The notes beneath the pieces were generated by a model, which searched no databases, was not told the DNA's origin, and saw only the letters and a list, made by a program, of their open reading frames with translations. From Marinomonas profundimaris (GTDB lineage: Bacteria > Pseudomonadota > Gammaproteobacteria > Pseudomonadales > Marinomonadaceae): DNA of 64,000 bases. Every line of letters begins with the position of its first letter. Position 1 is the first letter of the stretch. Where the stretch lies: positions 124,001-188,000 of the forward strand of contig NZ_AYOZ01000034.1 in NCBI RefSeq assembly GCF_000508165.1, given 5' to 3'. Both the position numbers and the translations under genes were made by a program. Of this stretch, positions 53,387-62,081 are shown piece by piece.

Positions 53387-55351
53387 ATGCCACCGATATT
53401 AGAACTACAACGAGACAAACTGCTTCGTTTACGGTTAATTCTTGTATGCCTTGCCGTGGCCTTCAGTGTTTCAGCCATTTATATTGTGGTTTCTTATCGC
53501 CTTTCTTCTGAGCTAGGTATCGAGGCGGAAAAAACCTCACTTCATCGTCAAGCCATGTTATTCCATGCTGAACTTGTTGAAGCCGACAACGACCCCGAAG
53601 AACGCCTTTATGAATTGGTAAACCTCATCTATTTAAACGACCATGTCGGCGCAAAACTCCTCTATGTAGAAGCTCATGGGGAAGGCTTCGACTGGTCGCT
53701 TAATCACAACATGACGCTTAACCAAATCACCACACTCAAAACCACATCGCAAGTAGAGGCAAAACAGAGCACTCACCCGTCGATGGCAAATGGCCTTGAG
53801 AAGCTCGATGGGAAACGTTTTCTTTGGCAAGTCGTCGATGGAAACGGCTTCAACATTGTCATTTTCGAATCGGCCTCCAGCGTCGATGCAGCGCTTAGCC
53901 TAATCGCAAAACGTCTATCGGTGACCTCTCTTATCGTTTTTTGGCTGGCCATTTGGTTAGCCCTCACATTATCTTCGTGGATGACGCAACGCATACAGAG
54001 AAAGAACGACGCACTGGCAAAACTCGCCACGTACGATTCCTTAACGGGTCTTCCAAACCGATTGTATTTAACCAATTTAATGCAAAGCATCATGCCGGAA
54101 AACCCATCTTCGTATGCGCTGCAAGCCTATGAAAGCGAACCTCCTGAACCCGTAACGGGTTGCCTATTTGCCATAGATCTAGACAAATTCAAAGAGGTGA
54201 ACGATACATTTGGGCACGCTGCTGGCGATCTATTATTAAAAAAAGTGTCTAGAAAATTGGCGTTGTCCATTGATCCAACGCAAACCGTGATGCGCATAGG
54301 CGGTGATGAATTTATCATTTGGGCGCCTAATTTATCGATTGAAGACGCACAAAATCTTGCTCAAAGCCTGATTGAAGTATGCAATGAATCCGTGATGATC
54401 AATAAACTTTCTATTAATACTGGTGCCAGTATTGGCCTTGCACATTACCCAAGCCATGCCGTTGATGCAGAATCTTTGGTCATTTGTGCTGATATTGCCA
54501 TGTACGAAGCCAAACAAAAACGCAGCGGCTGGAGTGTCTTTAGTGAACGCAATACTCAAATAGGGCGTCAGCGATTACAGCTTCGTGCGGACTTAGAAAA
54601 CGGCTTATCAGAAGAACAAATCAAACTGTATTACCAACCAAAAGTATCCTTAATTGATGGCCGTATCATTGGTGTTGAAGCCTTGTCTCGTTGGTATCAC
54701 CCAACCGATGGGCGACTGTCACCTGTTCATTTTATTGATCTCATCGAGCAAAGCTGCCGAGTACAAGAGTTCGGTCGATACGTGATTCAAAACGCCATTC
54801 AGCAATTGTCGATATGGCATCGCCAAGGCATTACCATTCCTGTGGCAATCAATTTATCCCCATACAATTTGCTGGATCCGGACTTACTCAACTTCACTTT
54901 GACGCGCCTAAAAGATTATGCCGTGCCACCGAATTTGTTGGAGATAGAGTTAATCGAGTCGTCCACCAGCATGAATATTGATTATATTTCTGCACGTCTA
55001 AACGATTTTAAAGACGCAGGGATTCAGTTGGCGATTGATGATTTTGGTACCGGCATGAGCTCACTGTCTTACATAAGTAACCTTCGTGTGGACAACATCA
55101 AAATAGATCGCTCCTTTATTACCGATTTTGAACAAGACCCCAAGAAACAAGCCGTGGTGACCGCGGCCATCGCTTTAATTAAATCCTTCGGCAGTAACGT
55201 CATTGCAGAAGGTATCGAGAATAAAAGCCAAGCAGATTTGCTCATCGAAATGGGCTGTCTCTGCGGGCAAGGTTATTATTTCGCGAAACCCATGAGAGCC
55301 GACGAGGTCGAAACATTATTGCTTTCTAACACCTCTCTTCCGCTCGCCTGA
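53387..55351 (+). CDS. GGDEF-EAL dual-domain c-di-GMP enzyme
   Basis: 654-aa inner-membrane protein. Helices near 12-33 and 180-202 flank a periplasmic sensor domain of about 145 residues. The GGDEF domain (about 215-380) has an intact GGDEF site near 305 and DLDKFKEVNDTFGHAAGD. The RxxD I-site is absent (DPTQ). The EAL domain (about 395-645) is intact: GVEALSRW near 428, INLSPYNLL, AIDDFGTGMSSL, NIKIDRSF, AEGIENK and GQGYYFAKP. Both activities are chemically possible; which dominates is set by the sensor. The gene lies in a run with a second EAL gene. Confidence 0.93.
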   Translation: MPPILELQRDKLLRLRLILVCLAVAFSVSAIYIVVSYRLSSELGIEAEKTSLHRQAMLFHAELVEADNDPEERLYELVNLIYLNDHVGAKLLYVEAHGEGFDWSLNHNMTLNQITTLKTTSQVEAKQSTHPSMANGLEKLDGKRFLWQVVDGNGFNIVIFESASSVDAALSLIAKRLSVTSLIVFWLAIWLALTLSSWMTQRIQRKNDALAKLATYDSLTGLPNRLYLTNLMQSIMPENPSSYALQAYESEPPEPVTGCLFAIDLDKFKEVNDTFGHAAGDLLLKKVSRKLALSIDPTQTVMRIGGDEFIIWAPNLSIEDAQNLAQSLIEVCNESVMINKLSINTGASIGLAHYPSHAVDAESLVICADIAMYEAKQKRSGWSVFSERNTQIGRQRLQLRADLENGLSEEQIKLYYQPKVSLIDGRIIGVEALSRWYHPTDGRLSPVHFIDLIEQSCRVQEFGRYVIQNAIQQLSIWHRQGITIPVAINLSPYNLLDPDLLNFTLTRLKDYAVPPNLLEIELIESSTSMNIDYISARLNDFKDAGIQLAIDDFGTGMSSLSYISNLRVDNIKIDRSFITDFEQDPKKQAVVTAAIALIKSFGSNVIAEGIENKSQADLLIEMGCLCGQGYYFAKPMRADEVETLLLSNTSLPLA

Positions 55352-55559
55352 AAATGGGCGTTTAAACACGTCACTACCGCCATTTTACCCAGCTTAAACA
55401 CTACGCAACAAAAAGCGCACAAAACCTCGCACAACAACTACGGTCATAATATAAGAAAACGCTAAACTAGTTTTATAGCCATTCAATAATGCAGTCGGCT
55501 GATGACCAATCACTTTCAACTCAACAACCCGTGAATCAATCACTCGTAGTGAGACCAAT

Positions 55560-56780
55560 ATGAATATCGACACACTGCAAGACTTTGTTTCTCCAGAAAA
55601 GATTATTCCTATCACTGCAACAATAGAAGAATTGGAAAAAATTGTTTCTGCCGTTCGAGTCTACTTAAAAATGGACATCGCTATCATTGCTGAAGTAAAA
55701 AATAACAGCTTATATTTCCGTTATGTTGACGCGGATCCTGCGAGTACGTTTCCTCAAAGCCGAGCCCCACACCCTTACGATGGATCATATTGCCAATTAT
55801 TGGTAAATGGACAAATACCTAGATTAATCCAAAATACTCAAGAACACGCCGTGGCCAAAGAGTTAGCTTCAACAAAAGCGTTCAGCATTGGGTCATTTGT
55901 TGGCGCGCTGATTTATTTAGAAGACGGGACTTTTTATGGTGCCGTTTACTGCTTTCAAAACAAACCAGATTACACATTAAACGAACGAGACCTTTCGGTA
56001 ATTGAATATTTTGCCGATTTAATAGGCAATACGCTCGACGATCATACGAAAAAGACACAGCAGCGCCATGAAGTTGAGAGTCGTATTCACACGGTCATTG
56101 CCAACGACTTTATCACCATGCATTACCAACCGATTCTCGACCTTAATACAAATAACATCAGTGGCTATGAGTCCTTGGCTCGCTTTAACAGTGACCCTTA
56201 TGTCACACCAGATATATGGTTTGAAGATGCACAATTAGTTGGTTTGGATGAAAAACTGGAGATGTTGGCCGTGAGGTCGGCACTGAAACTTGATCATCTT
56301 TTTCGTGACAACAACCATTATTTATCCATTAATGCCTCACCTAGCCACATCCTCAGTGGCGCACTGGAAAACACCATTGGCCACCTTGCGTGTAACGTAT
56401 TAATTGAAATAACCGAGCATCAACCCATTGCAGACTATGCGGCTTTTCAGCGCGCACTGTCATCGTTAAGATGCGAAGGTGTCAAGCTCGCAATTGATGA
56501 TGTGGGAACGGGTTACTCCAATCTCAGTCATATTTTGGAACTGGAGCCAGATATCATTAAATTGGATTTAAGCCTGACCAGAGACATCCACAAAGACAGA
56601 AAACGCAGCGCATTAGCGTCTGCACTGTGCACTTTTGCCAAAGAAATTGACTGTGAAATCATTGCTGAAGGCATCGAAAACGTCAACGAACTCAATAAAT
56701 TAAAAGAGCTCGGCGTCAATAAAGGACAAGGGTATTTCATCGGGCGACCCTCGCCTTTTCCATGCAATTACACTCATTGA
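55560..56780 (+). CDS. GAF-EAL c-di-GMP phosphodiesterase
   Basis: 406-aa cytoplasmic protein. Residues 1-170 form a GAF-type sensor (ELEKIVSAVRVYLKMDIAIIAEV start, YCQLLVNGQIPRLIQNT near 80). Residues 180-400 form an EAL domain. Its signature reads GYESLARF near 203, an ESL variant that keeps the catalytic Glu. Other catalytic positions are kept: SINASPSHI, LIEITEH, AIDDVGTGYSNL (Val for Phe in the DDF motif), IIKLDLSL, AEGIEN, and GQGYFIGRP. It should hydrolyse c-di-GMP under control of the GAF ligand. It has no membrane segment. Confidence 0.92.
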   Translation: MNIDTLQDFVSPEKIIPITATIEELEKIVSAVRVYLKMDIAIIAEVKNNSLYFRYVDADPASTFPQSRAPHPYDGSYCQLLVNGQIPRLIQNTQEHAVAKELASTKAFSIGSFVGALIYLEDGTFYGAVYCFQNKPDYTLNERDLSVIEYFADLIGNTLDDHTKKTQQRHEVESRIHTVIANDFITMHYQPILDLNTNNISGYESLARFNSDPYVTPDIWFEDAQLVGLDEKLEMLAVRSALKLDHLFRDNNHYLSINASPSHILSGALENTIGHLACNVLIEITEHQPIADYAAFQRALSSLRCEGVKLAIDDVGTGYSNLSHILELEPDIIKLDLSLTRDIHKDRKRSALASALCTFAKEIDCEIIAEGIENVNELNKLKELGVNKGQGYFIGRPSPFPCNYTH

Positions 56781-56840
56781 GATGCATTCGCTCTCTTATA
56801 AAGTTCTTTCACTAAAGTTCGCTTAAAAAATACACATAAA

Positions 56841-56870
56841 AAAAAGCCTAGTCATCGGTGACTAGGCTTT
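56841..56870. terminator. Bidirectional terminator between the GAF-EAL gene and yghU
   Basis: AAAGCCTAGTCA and TGACTAGGCTTT form a 12-bp perfect stem around a TCGG loop, with A and T runs outside. Confidence 0.93.
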
Positions 56871-56897
56871 GATTGTCTAACATGTTGACGCGCTTAA

Positions 56898-57761
56898 TTA
56901 GAGACCTAACGCATTGATATCAGCCGCATCATGACGTTCAGCCAATTGCGCACCGTCACCAAAAACCTTATTCACTACTCGGCCACGTTGCACAGCAGGA
57001 CGTTGTTCAATCGCTTTCGCCCAACGCAGTACGTTTTTATAAATACCTACGTCTAAAAACTCAGCGGCATCGTACAAGTTACCCAACACCAAGTTGCCGT
57101 ACCAAGGCCAAATGGCGATATCGGCAATTGAATAGTCTTCACCCGCCATGTAAGTGTTGTCAGCAAGTTGCTTGTCTAAGACATCCAATTGACGCTTGGT
57201 TTCCATGGTAAATCGATCGATTGGGTACTGCATTTTTGTCGGCGCATACGCGTAAAAATGACCAAACCCGCCACCCAAATACGGCGCGGAACCCATTTGC
57301 CAGAACAACCAGTTACGGCACTCTGTTTTCCCTGCTAGGTCTTTTGGAATCAAGGCATCAAATTTTTCTGCCAAATACTGCAGGATTGAGCCAGATTCAA
57401 AAACACGCGTTGGCGGTGTGGTACTGTGATCCATCAATGCAGGAATTTTCGAGTTTGGGTTGACCTCAACAAAGCCAGAACCAAACTGATTGCCCTCACC
57501 AATGTTGATCAAATACGCGTCGTATTCGGCGTCGCTTTTGCCCAACGCCAACAGTTCTTCCAGCATGATGGTCACTTTCTGGCCATTCGGTGTTGCTAAA
57601 GAATGAAGTTGTAGTGGGTGCTTACCTACTTCCAATATTTTTTCGTGCGTTGCACCTGAAACCGGGCGGTTGATGCTGGCAAATTTACCACCGCTTTCCA
57701 CGTCCCATGTCCAAACTTTTGGAGGAACGTAATCTTGATTCGACTTTGTATCAGAACTCAT
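56898..57761 (-). CDS. yghU: Glutathione-dependent disulfide-bond reductase YghU
   Basis: 287-aa glutathione transferase-fold protein of the Nu class, matching YghU: TWDVESGGKFASINRPVSGATHEK, then GKHPLQLHSLATPNGQKVTIMLEELL. The start at 57759-57761 has AGGAG directly upstream; the upstream frame is not needed. The thioredoxin-like domain holds VNPNSKIPALMD near 100 and the GSH site ESGSILQYLAEKF near 121; the helical domain ends near 280. It reduces organic hydroperoxides and disulfides with two glutathiones. The fpr gene ends 45 bases before it on the same strand, so they form a redox operon. Confidence 0.92.
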   Translation of the reverse strand: MSSDTKSNQDYVPPKVWTWDVESGGKFASINRPVSGATHEKILEVGKHPLQLHSLATPNGQKVTIMLEELLALGKSDAEYDAYLINIGEGNQFGSGFVEVNPNSKIPALMDHSTTPPTRVFESGSILQYLAEKFDALIPKDLAGKTECRNWLFWQMGSAPYLGGGFGHFYAYAPTKMQYPIDRFTMETKRQLDVLDKQLADNTYMAGEDYSIADIAIWPWYGNLVLGNLYDAAEFLDVGIYKNVLRWAKAIEQRPAVQRGRVVNKVFGDGAQLAERHDAADINALGL

Positions 57762-57806
57762 AACATCTCCTAAAACTGCGCATCGGTGAGAGAGTATCTC
57801 CAACCA

Positions 57807-58583
57807 TTAATGTTCGACAAAAGCCCGTTCAATGACGTAATCCCCTGGCACACCAATTTTTGGTGATTCTTTAAAGCCCAGTTCATCCAGCAACGCGGAA
57901 GTGTCTTTCAACATACTAGGACTACCGCAAATCATCACTCTGTCATCTTCGGGATTCAAGGTTGGCAAACCAATATCTTCTGCCAATTTACCACTGCGGA
58001 TCAAGTCTGTCAGACGACCCTGGTTACGAAAAGGTTCCCGAGTCACAGTAGGATAGTAAATCAATTTCTCACGGACTTGGTCGCCAAAGAACTCATTATT
58101 AGGCAATTCGTTCTCAATAAAATCTGCGTATGCGAGTTCGCTTACGTGGCGAACACCGTGTATCAACACGATTTTGTCGTATTGCTCGTAAGCGTCAAAG
58201 TCCTGAATGACGCTAAGAAAAGGCGCCAACCCCGTGCCGGTAGACAACAAATATAAATGTTTGCCCGGTAATAAATCACGCGTAACTAACGTACCTGTAG
58301 GTTTACGGCTAACCAAAACATCATCGCCAACTTGAAGGTGTTGCAAGCGCGATGTGAGCGGGCCATTGGGAACTTTAATGCTAAAGAACTCAAGGTGCTC
58401 TTCGTAGTTCGGGCTGGCAATACTGTAAGCTCGTATTAAAGGGCGCGCTTCCGTTTCCAAACCAATCATCACGAATTGACCATTATCAAAACGTAAGCTT
58501 GGGTTTCGTGTGGTCTTGAAACTAAATAAATTTTCATCCCAATGGTGAACGCTTAACACGCGTTCCGTAACAAATGCACTCAT
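57807..58583 (-). CDS. fpr: Ferredoxin/flavodoxin-NADP reductase
   Basis: 258-aa FAD enzyme of the bacterial subclass I type, exchanging electrons between NADPH and ferredoxin or flavodoxin. FAD-binding motifs RAYSIASPNYEEHLEFF near residues 51-67 and PNGPLTSRLQ near 71-80; NADPH motifs LLSTGTGLAPFLS near 112-124 and MICGSPSML near 215-223. The C-terminus VIERAFVEH is typical of this subclass. Fpr supports the oxidative-stress and iron-sulfur repair programmes; here it leads an operon with yghU. A 14-bp palindrome lies about 125 bases upstream. Confidence 0.94.
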   Translation of the reverse strand: MSAFVTERVLSVHHWDENLFSFKTTRNPSLRFDNGQFVMIGLETEARPLIRAYSIASPNYEEHLEFFSIKVPNGPLTSRLQHLQVGDDVLVSRKPTGTLVTRDLLPGKHLYLLSTGTGLAPFLSVIQDFDAYEQYDKIVLIHGVRHVSELAYADFIENELPNNEFFGDQVREKLIYYPTVTREPFRNQGRLTDLIRSGKLAEDIGLPTLNPEDDRVMICGSPSMLKDTSALLDELGFKESPKIGVPGDYVIERAFVEH

Positions 58584-58708
58584 GTTTACCTCATTAAAAA
58601 TAAGACGGCGGTGTCGATCCCAATCGAATCAAGCAACACAGCCGTTAACATCTTTCCCCTAACACCAACGAACAGAGTTCAACTCATCAGAATAGGAATA
58701 CTATTGAT

Positions 58709-58722
58709 TAATATGCATATTA
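58709..58722. promoter_or_regulatory. 14-bp perfect palindrome in the fpr/msrA divergent gap
   Basis: TAATATGCATATTA is fully self-complementary. It lies in a 384-base gap between the divergent fpr and msrA starts that shows no convincing gene. A binding site for a redox-responsive regulator is plausible, but A+T-rich palindromes also arise by chance. Confidence 0.4.
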
Positions 58723-58967
58723 TAAGATAAGTCTATATTTGTTTAATTGATAATTTAGATGACTTTAATACATTCAGCATATATAGCTATAAACAGCACT
58801 CACACTGGCTCGGTGAAGAGTATGTCACGTAAATGTACAAAAAATGTGCGGATAGTTAGGATAAATAAATGTCTGTGTAAGAAAACCATCACATGGAACG
58901 TCCAATACACCATGAAGGCAACCATTCCTCTGGGCGCTTTTTTAAAAACCAATAAAGGACACGGTAA

Positions 58968-59594
58968 ATGACAACTCGAAATGCACTCAATAACACAGTA
59001 GGATCGCTATTACTGGCTGGTATCGCGGTCTTTAGTGGTGCTTCATATGCCGCGCCCCAAACTATGATCGTAGCAGGTGGTTGTTTTTGGTGTGTGGAAT
59101 CGGACTTCGAATTGGTTGAAGGCGTGAGCGATGTAATCTCGGGCTATACAGGCGGTCACACAAAGAACCCAACCTATAAACAAGTCTCATCCGATAAAAC
59201 AGGCCATTTTGAAGCCGCAGAAATACACTTTGATGATGAGATTGTTTCTCTAAAAGCACTGGCTGAGTATTACTGGAAAACCATTGACCCAACCGATGCC
59301 GATGGTCAGTTCTGTGACAAAGGCACACCTTATAAAACCGCTATGTTTTATCAGAACGATCGGCAAAAAGCCGTTTTTGAAGCATCGCTCGCCCACGTAC
59401 AAAAAAACAAACCATTTAAAGACGACATTGTTACTCAGCTCCTTCCGGCGGCAACCTTCTATCCCGCAGAGGAGTATCACCAGAGTTATTACACAAAAAA
59501 CCCAATCCGGTATGCTTTCTATCGATCCAGCTGTGGTCGTGACAACCGAATTGAACGTTTATGGGGCAACGTAGCGAGCCATCAATACCATTAA
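58968..59594 (+). CDS. msrA: Secreted peptide methionine sulfoxide reductase A
   Basis: 208-aa thiol reductase that repairs methionine-S-sulfoxide. A signal peptide (residues 1-28, ending GASYA) predicts periplasmic location, unlike the usual cytosolic MsrA. The active-site motif GCFWC has the catalytic Cys39 and a second Cys42. Conserved runs are SGYTGGHTKNPTYKQV near 58-73, GHFEAAEIHFDDE near 79-91, and PAEEYHQSYY near 162-171. A C-terminal Cys (SSCGRDNRIERLWG) could act in recycling. It is likely the exported partner that guards envelope proteins from oxidants. Confidence 0.92.
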   Translation: MTTRNALNNTVGSLLLAGIAVFSGASYAAPQTMIVAGGCFWCVESDFELVEGVSDVISGYTGGHTKNPTYKQVSSDKTGHFEAAEIHFDDEIVSLKALAEYYWKTIDPTDADGQFCDKGTPYKTAMFYQNDRQKAVFEASLAHVQKNKPFKDDIVTQLLPAATFYPAEEYHQSYYTKNPIRYAFYRSSCGRDNRIERLWGNVASHQYH

Positions 59595-59603
59595 ACACAA
59601 TCA

Positions 59604-59636
59604 AAAAGTGCCAGACTTTGTTCTTGGCACTTTTCT
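59604..59636 (+). terminator. Terminator after msrA
   Basis: AAAAGTGCCA and TGGCACTTTT form a 10-bp perfect stem with an 11-base loop, followed by TTTTC. Confidence 0.88.
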
Positions 59637-59842
59637 TCTCCTATTACTCTCATTCTTTCTATTGGTTATCACAAACCAACCTAACGCAAGTATCAGCAAA
59701 CTCCCTTTTAGCTCCATTAACCGCATAGAAAATGGAGAAAAATCGTAAAAAACGCCAAAAACCTAGCCATTAGAAAATCCATATTCCAGAGTAATAACTC
59801 AGTTCAAGACACTCTCAACCAGTCACTAAAAGGAGTTATACA

Positions 59843-60412
59843 ATGAAATCATTCATTCCAGTCATCGCAGGCAGCATCGTTTTGGCCGCTTTCAGTGGTG
59901 CCGCTAGCGCACAAGACATGTCTGAAAATAACAGTGGTTTTTATGTAGGCGGTAATTATGGTTATCTGAAAGTGGAAAGCGACGATGACTTTGATGACAA
60001 TAACGAAGTAACGCAAGGTATCGTCGGTTATCGGTTGAATTCATTCCTTGCCCTTGAAGGCAGCTACATCAATTTCGGCCGTTACGGCAACCACGCAGCG
60101 AACGCGAAAACCACCGGTTATACGGCGGCCTTAAAAGGCACGATTCCGATTACGCAAACCGTCGAATTATTCGCAAAAGCGGGACAGCTCTGGCATAAAA
60201 CAGACTACAGCATCGCCACTGTATCGGGCAGTTCGGACGATAAAAGCCTGTTTGCAGGCGCCGGTGTCAATTTTAAAGTCACCGAGAATTTTCTGCTAAA
60301 CGCCCAATACACATGGTATGACGTCGATCTAGAAGCTGACAACGTGTCTTCTGACTCTAAGTTCGAGACCGATTTCAACCAAGCGAGTGTCGGCGCAGAA
60401 TACCGTTTCTAA
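59843..60412 (+). CDS. Outer-membrane beta-barrel protein (OmpA/OmpW-like porin family)
   Basis: 189-aa protein with a signal peptide (residues 1-23, ending GAASA). The mature part has alternating hydrophobic strands expected of an eight-strand barrel: GFYVGGNYGYLKVE, VTQGIVGYRLNSFLALEGSYINF, TGYTAALKGTIPI, VELFAKAGQLWHK, DKSLFAGAGVNFKVT, NFLLNAQYTWYDVD. It ends in the outer-membrane signature EYRF with a terminal Phe. AAGGAG precedes the ATG. Role unknown; such barrels serve as adhesins or structural proteins. Confidence 0.88.
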   Translation: MKSFIPVIAGSIVLAAFSGAASAQDMSENNSGFYVGGNYGYLKVESDDDFDDNNEVTQGIVGYRLNSFLALEGSYINFGRYGNHAANAKTTGYTAALKGTIPITQTVELFAKAGQLWHKTDYSIATVSGSSDDKSLFAGAGVNFKVTENFLLNAQYTWYDVDLEADNVSSDSKFETDFNQASVGAEYRF

Positions 60413-60434
60413 CCCAATTCCTTCACCTTCACTT

Positions 60435-60466
60435 AAAAAGCTTACCTAAATGGGTAAGCTTTTTTG
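60435..60466 (+). terminator. Terminator after the beta-barrel gene
   Basis: AAAAAGCTTACC and GGTAAGCTTTTTT form a 12-bp stem around a TAAATG loop, followed by a T run. Confidence 0.92.
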
Positions 60467-60555
60467 TTTTGTACTCTCTGTCCTTAATAAGGCCTTTGAC
60501 CCTCCTCCCCTAAGTCATTAGTATCTAAATATCTCATTCTTTAAAGTGGTTGATT

Positions 60556-61293
60556 ATGAACCCTATCCTTCAAGCTCAAAGTGCTCACAAATCCATTCGC
60601 CAATATACTGACAAAGCCATCGATGAGGCTTTGCTTAAGCAACTTATCCAATGCGCTCAAGGTGCAGCATCGTCCAGTTTTATTCAGGCGTACTCGATTA
60701 TTCAAGTGAGCAACAAAGACAACCGAGAAAAAATTGCCACGCTGGCAGGTGGTCAAAAGTGGGTAGAATCCGCGGCGGAATTTCTCATTATTTGTGCGGA
60801 CCTAACTCGTGTTGAATATTGCAGTCAGCAGCAAGGTTTAGGGGAATTAGAAGGTAATGCGGAACACTTTATCGCCGCGACCACTGACGCAACGTTCATG
60901 GCACAGAACTTAATGCTTGGTGCGGAATCGGTTGGGCTTGGTGCAGTATTTATTGGCGGCATTCGTAATGACCCTGCGCACGTCGCAGAGCTACTAAATT
61001 TACCGAAGCAAGTTTACCCTATTTTCGGCCTTTGTCTTGGCTATCCAGACACGCAGCCTGATTTAAAACCACGCTTGCCCGTGGATGTTATTCTCCACAA
61101 AGACAGCTACGACAGCAGCCGTTGCGCAGACGATGTAAAAACCTACGACGCTCAAATGCAAGCCTACTATCAAAGTAGAGGTAACAATCAAAAAATGAGT
61201 AATTGGTCAGAACAAACCGCCGCGGCCGTACAGAAAAAGAAACGCGAACATATGCTAAGCTTTCTACAGGATCAAGGTTTCTTAAAATGCTAA
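60556..61293 (+). CDS. nfsA: Oxygen-insensitive NADPH nitroreductase, NfsA type
   Basis: 245-aa FMN flavoprotein that reduces nitroaromatics and quinones by two electrons. The ATG at 60556 (MNPILQAQSAHKSIRQYTDK) is preferred over a TTG six bases upstream. NfsA landmarks are HKSIRQYTD near residues 11-19, AQGAASSSFIQAYSII near 35-50, LMLGAESVGLGAVFIGGIRNDP near 118-139 and GLCLGYPD near 157-164. The long C-terminal arm (about 185-245, KMSNWSEQTAAAVQKKKREHML) is typical of NfsA over NfsB. A peroxiredoxin gene follows 49 bases later on the same strand. Confidence 0.9.
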   Translation: MNPILQAQSAHKSIRQYTDKAIDEALLKQLIQCAQGAASSSFIQAYSIIQVSNKDNREKIATLAGGQKWVESAAEFLIICADLTRVEYCSQQQGLGELEGNAEHFIAATTDATFMAQNLMLGAESVGLGAVFIGGIRNDPAHVAELLNLPKQVYPIFGLCLGYPDTQPDLKPRLPVDVILHKDSYDSSRCADDVKTYDAQMQAYYQSRGNNQKMSNWSEQTAAAVQKKKREHMLSFLQDQGFLKC

Positions 61294-61342
61294 AACGGCT
61301 TAATCATCCAATTTAATAACCTAAAAACGGTAAGGAAAACCT

Positions 61343-61867
61343 ATGCAGACTCATGTACCAAATGTTGTATTTAAAACACGTATTCGCAATGAAGCGGTTG
61401 GCGGTGCAAACCCATTTGAGTGGAAAGATGTCACCACGAACGACCTTTTCAAAGACAAAAGTGTCGTTGTCTTTTCTTTACCAGGCGCATTTACTCCAAC
61501 GTGTTCGACATCACACCTGCCTCGCTTCGAAGCGCTTTACGACGAGTTCAAAGCACAAGGCGTAGATGCGGTTATCTGTGTTTCTGTGAATGATGCGTTT
61601 GTGATGTACCAATGGGGAAAAAGCCAAAATGCCAAGAATGTCTTCTTGCTTCCTGACGGCAATGGCGACTTTACGCGCCAAATGGGCATGCTGGTGAAAA
61701 AAGATAACTTAGGATTTGGCATGCGCAGCTGGCGTTATGCCATGTACGTTGAAAATGGCGAGATCAAGAAAATGTTCTCTGAACCTGGCCACCAAGACGA
61801 TGCACCGAGCGACCCATTTGAAGTGTCGGATGCGGACACCATGTTAAACTACTTGAAGGCACGCTAA
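61343..61867 (+). CDS. Prx5-type peroxiredoxin
   Basis: 174-aa thiol peroxidase of the Prx5/hybrid class without a fused glutaredoxin domain. The active-site run [17 protein letters not shown] has peroxidatic Cys54, preceded by Thr51. Only one other Cys (near 79) is present, in a buried strand ([10 protein letters not shown]), so a monothiol mechanism reduced by glutathione or glutaredoxin is likely. Conserved Arg near 128-130 ([14 protein letters not shown]) completes the site. AAGGAAAA precedes the ATG. Its place after nfsA suits a redox-defence unit. Confidence 0.9.
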   Translation: MQTHVPNVVFKTRIRNEAVGGANPFEWKDVTTNDLFKDKSVVVFSLPGAFTPTCSTSHLPRFEALYDEFKAQGVDAVICVSVNDAFVMYQWGKSQNAKNVFLLPDGNGDFTRQMGMLVKKDNLGFGMRSWRYAMYVENGEIKKMFSEPGHQDDAPSDPFEVSDADTMLNYLKAR

Positions 61868-61884
61868 ACCTTGTAATGGTGATT

Positions 61885-61924
61885 CGAAAAAGGAAGGAGA
61901 CAATGGTTCATTGCCTCCTTTTTC
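61885..61924 (+). terminator. Terminator after the peroxiredoxin gene
   Basis: GAAAAAGGA-AGGAGACAATG pairs with CATTG-CCTCC-TTTTTC with one bulge, ending in a T run. Confidence 0.75.
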
Positions 61925-62081
61925 ATCCCGTTAAATACCAACATGTGCGTTTATTTAAATACAGAAGCTATTCAAAAAATTACACAACCTAATATTTTAA
62001 GCTTTATTATTAATAAGCGCTCAACAGAGAAAGCGCTAAGTATGATTGTTCTTTTTGTAATGCCTATTTGAGGAAATCGAG

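Noticed and set aside
55394-55615. 73-aa minus-strand frame before the GAF-EAL gene
   Set aside because: It overlaps the start of a well-supported gene and lacks a ribosome site; the gap is probably just promoter DNA.
58759-58971. 70-aa frame ending in an ATGA overlap with msrA
   Set aside because: No ribosome site, atypical composition and no recognisable domain; more likely the msrA leader.
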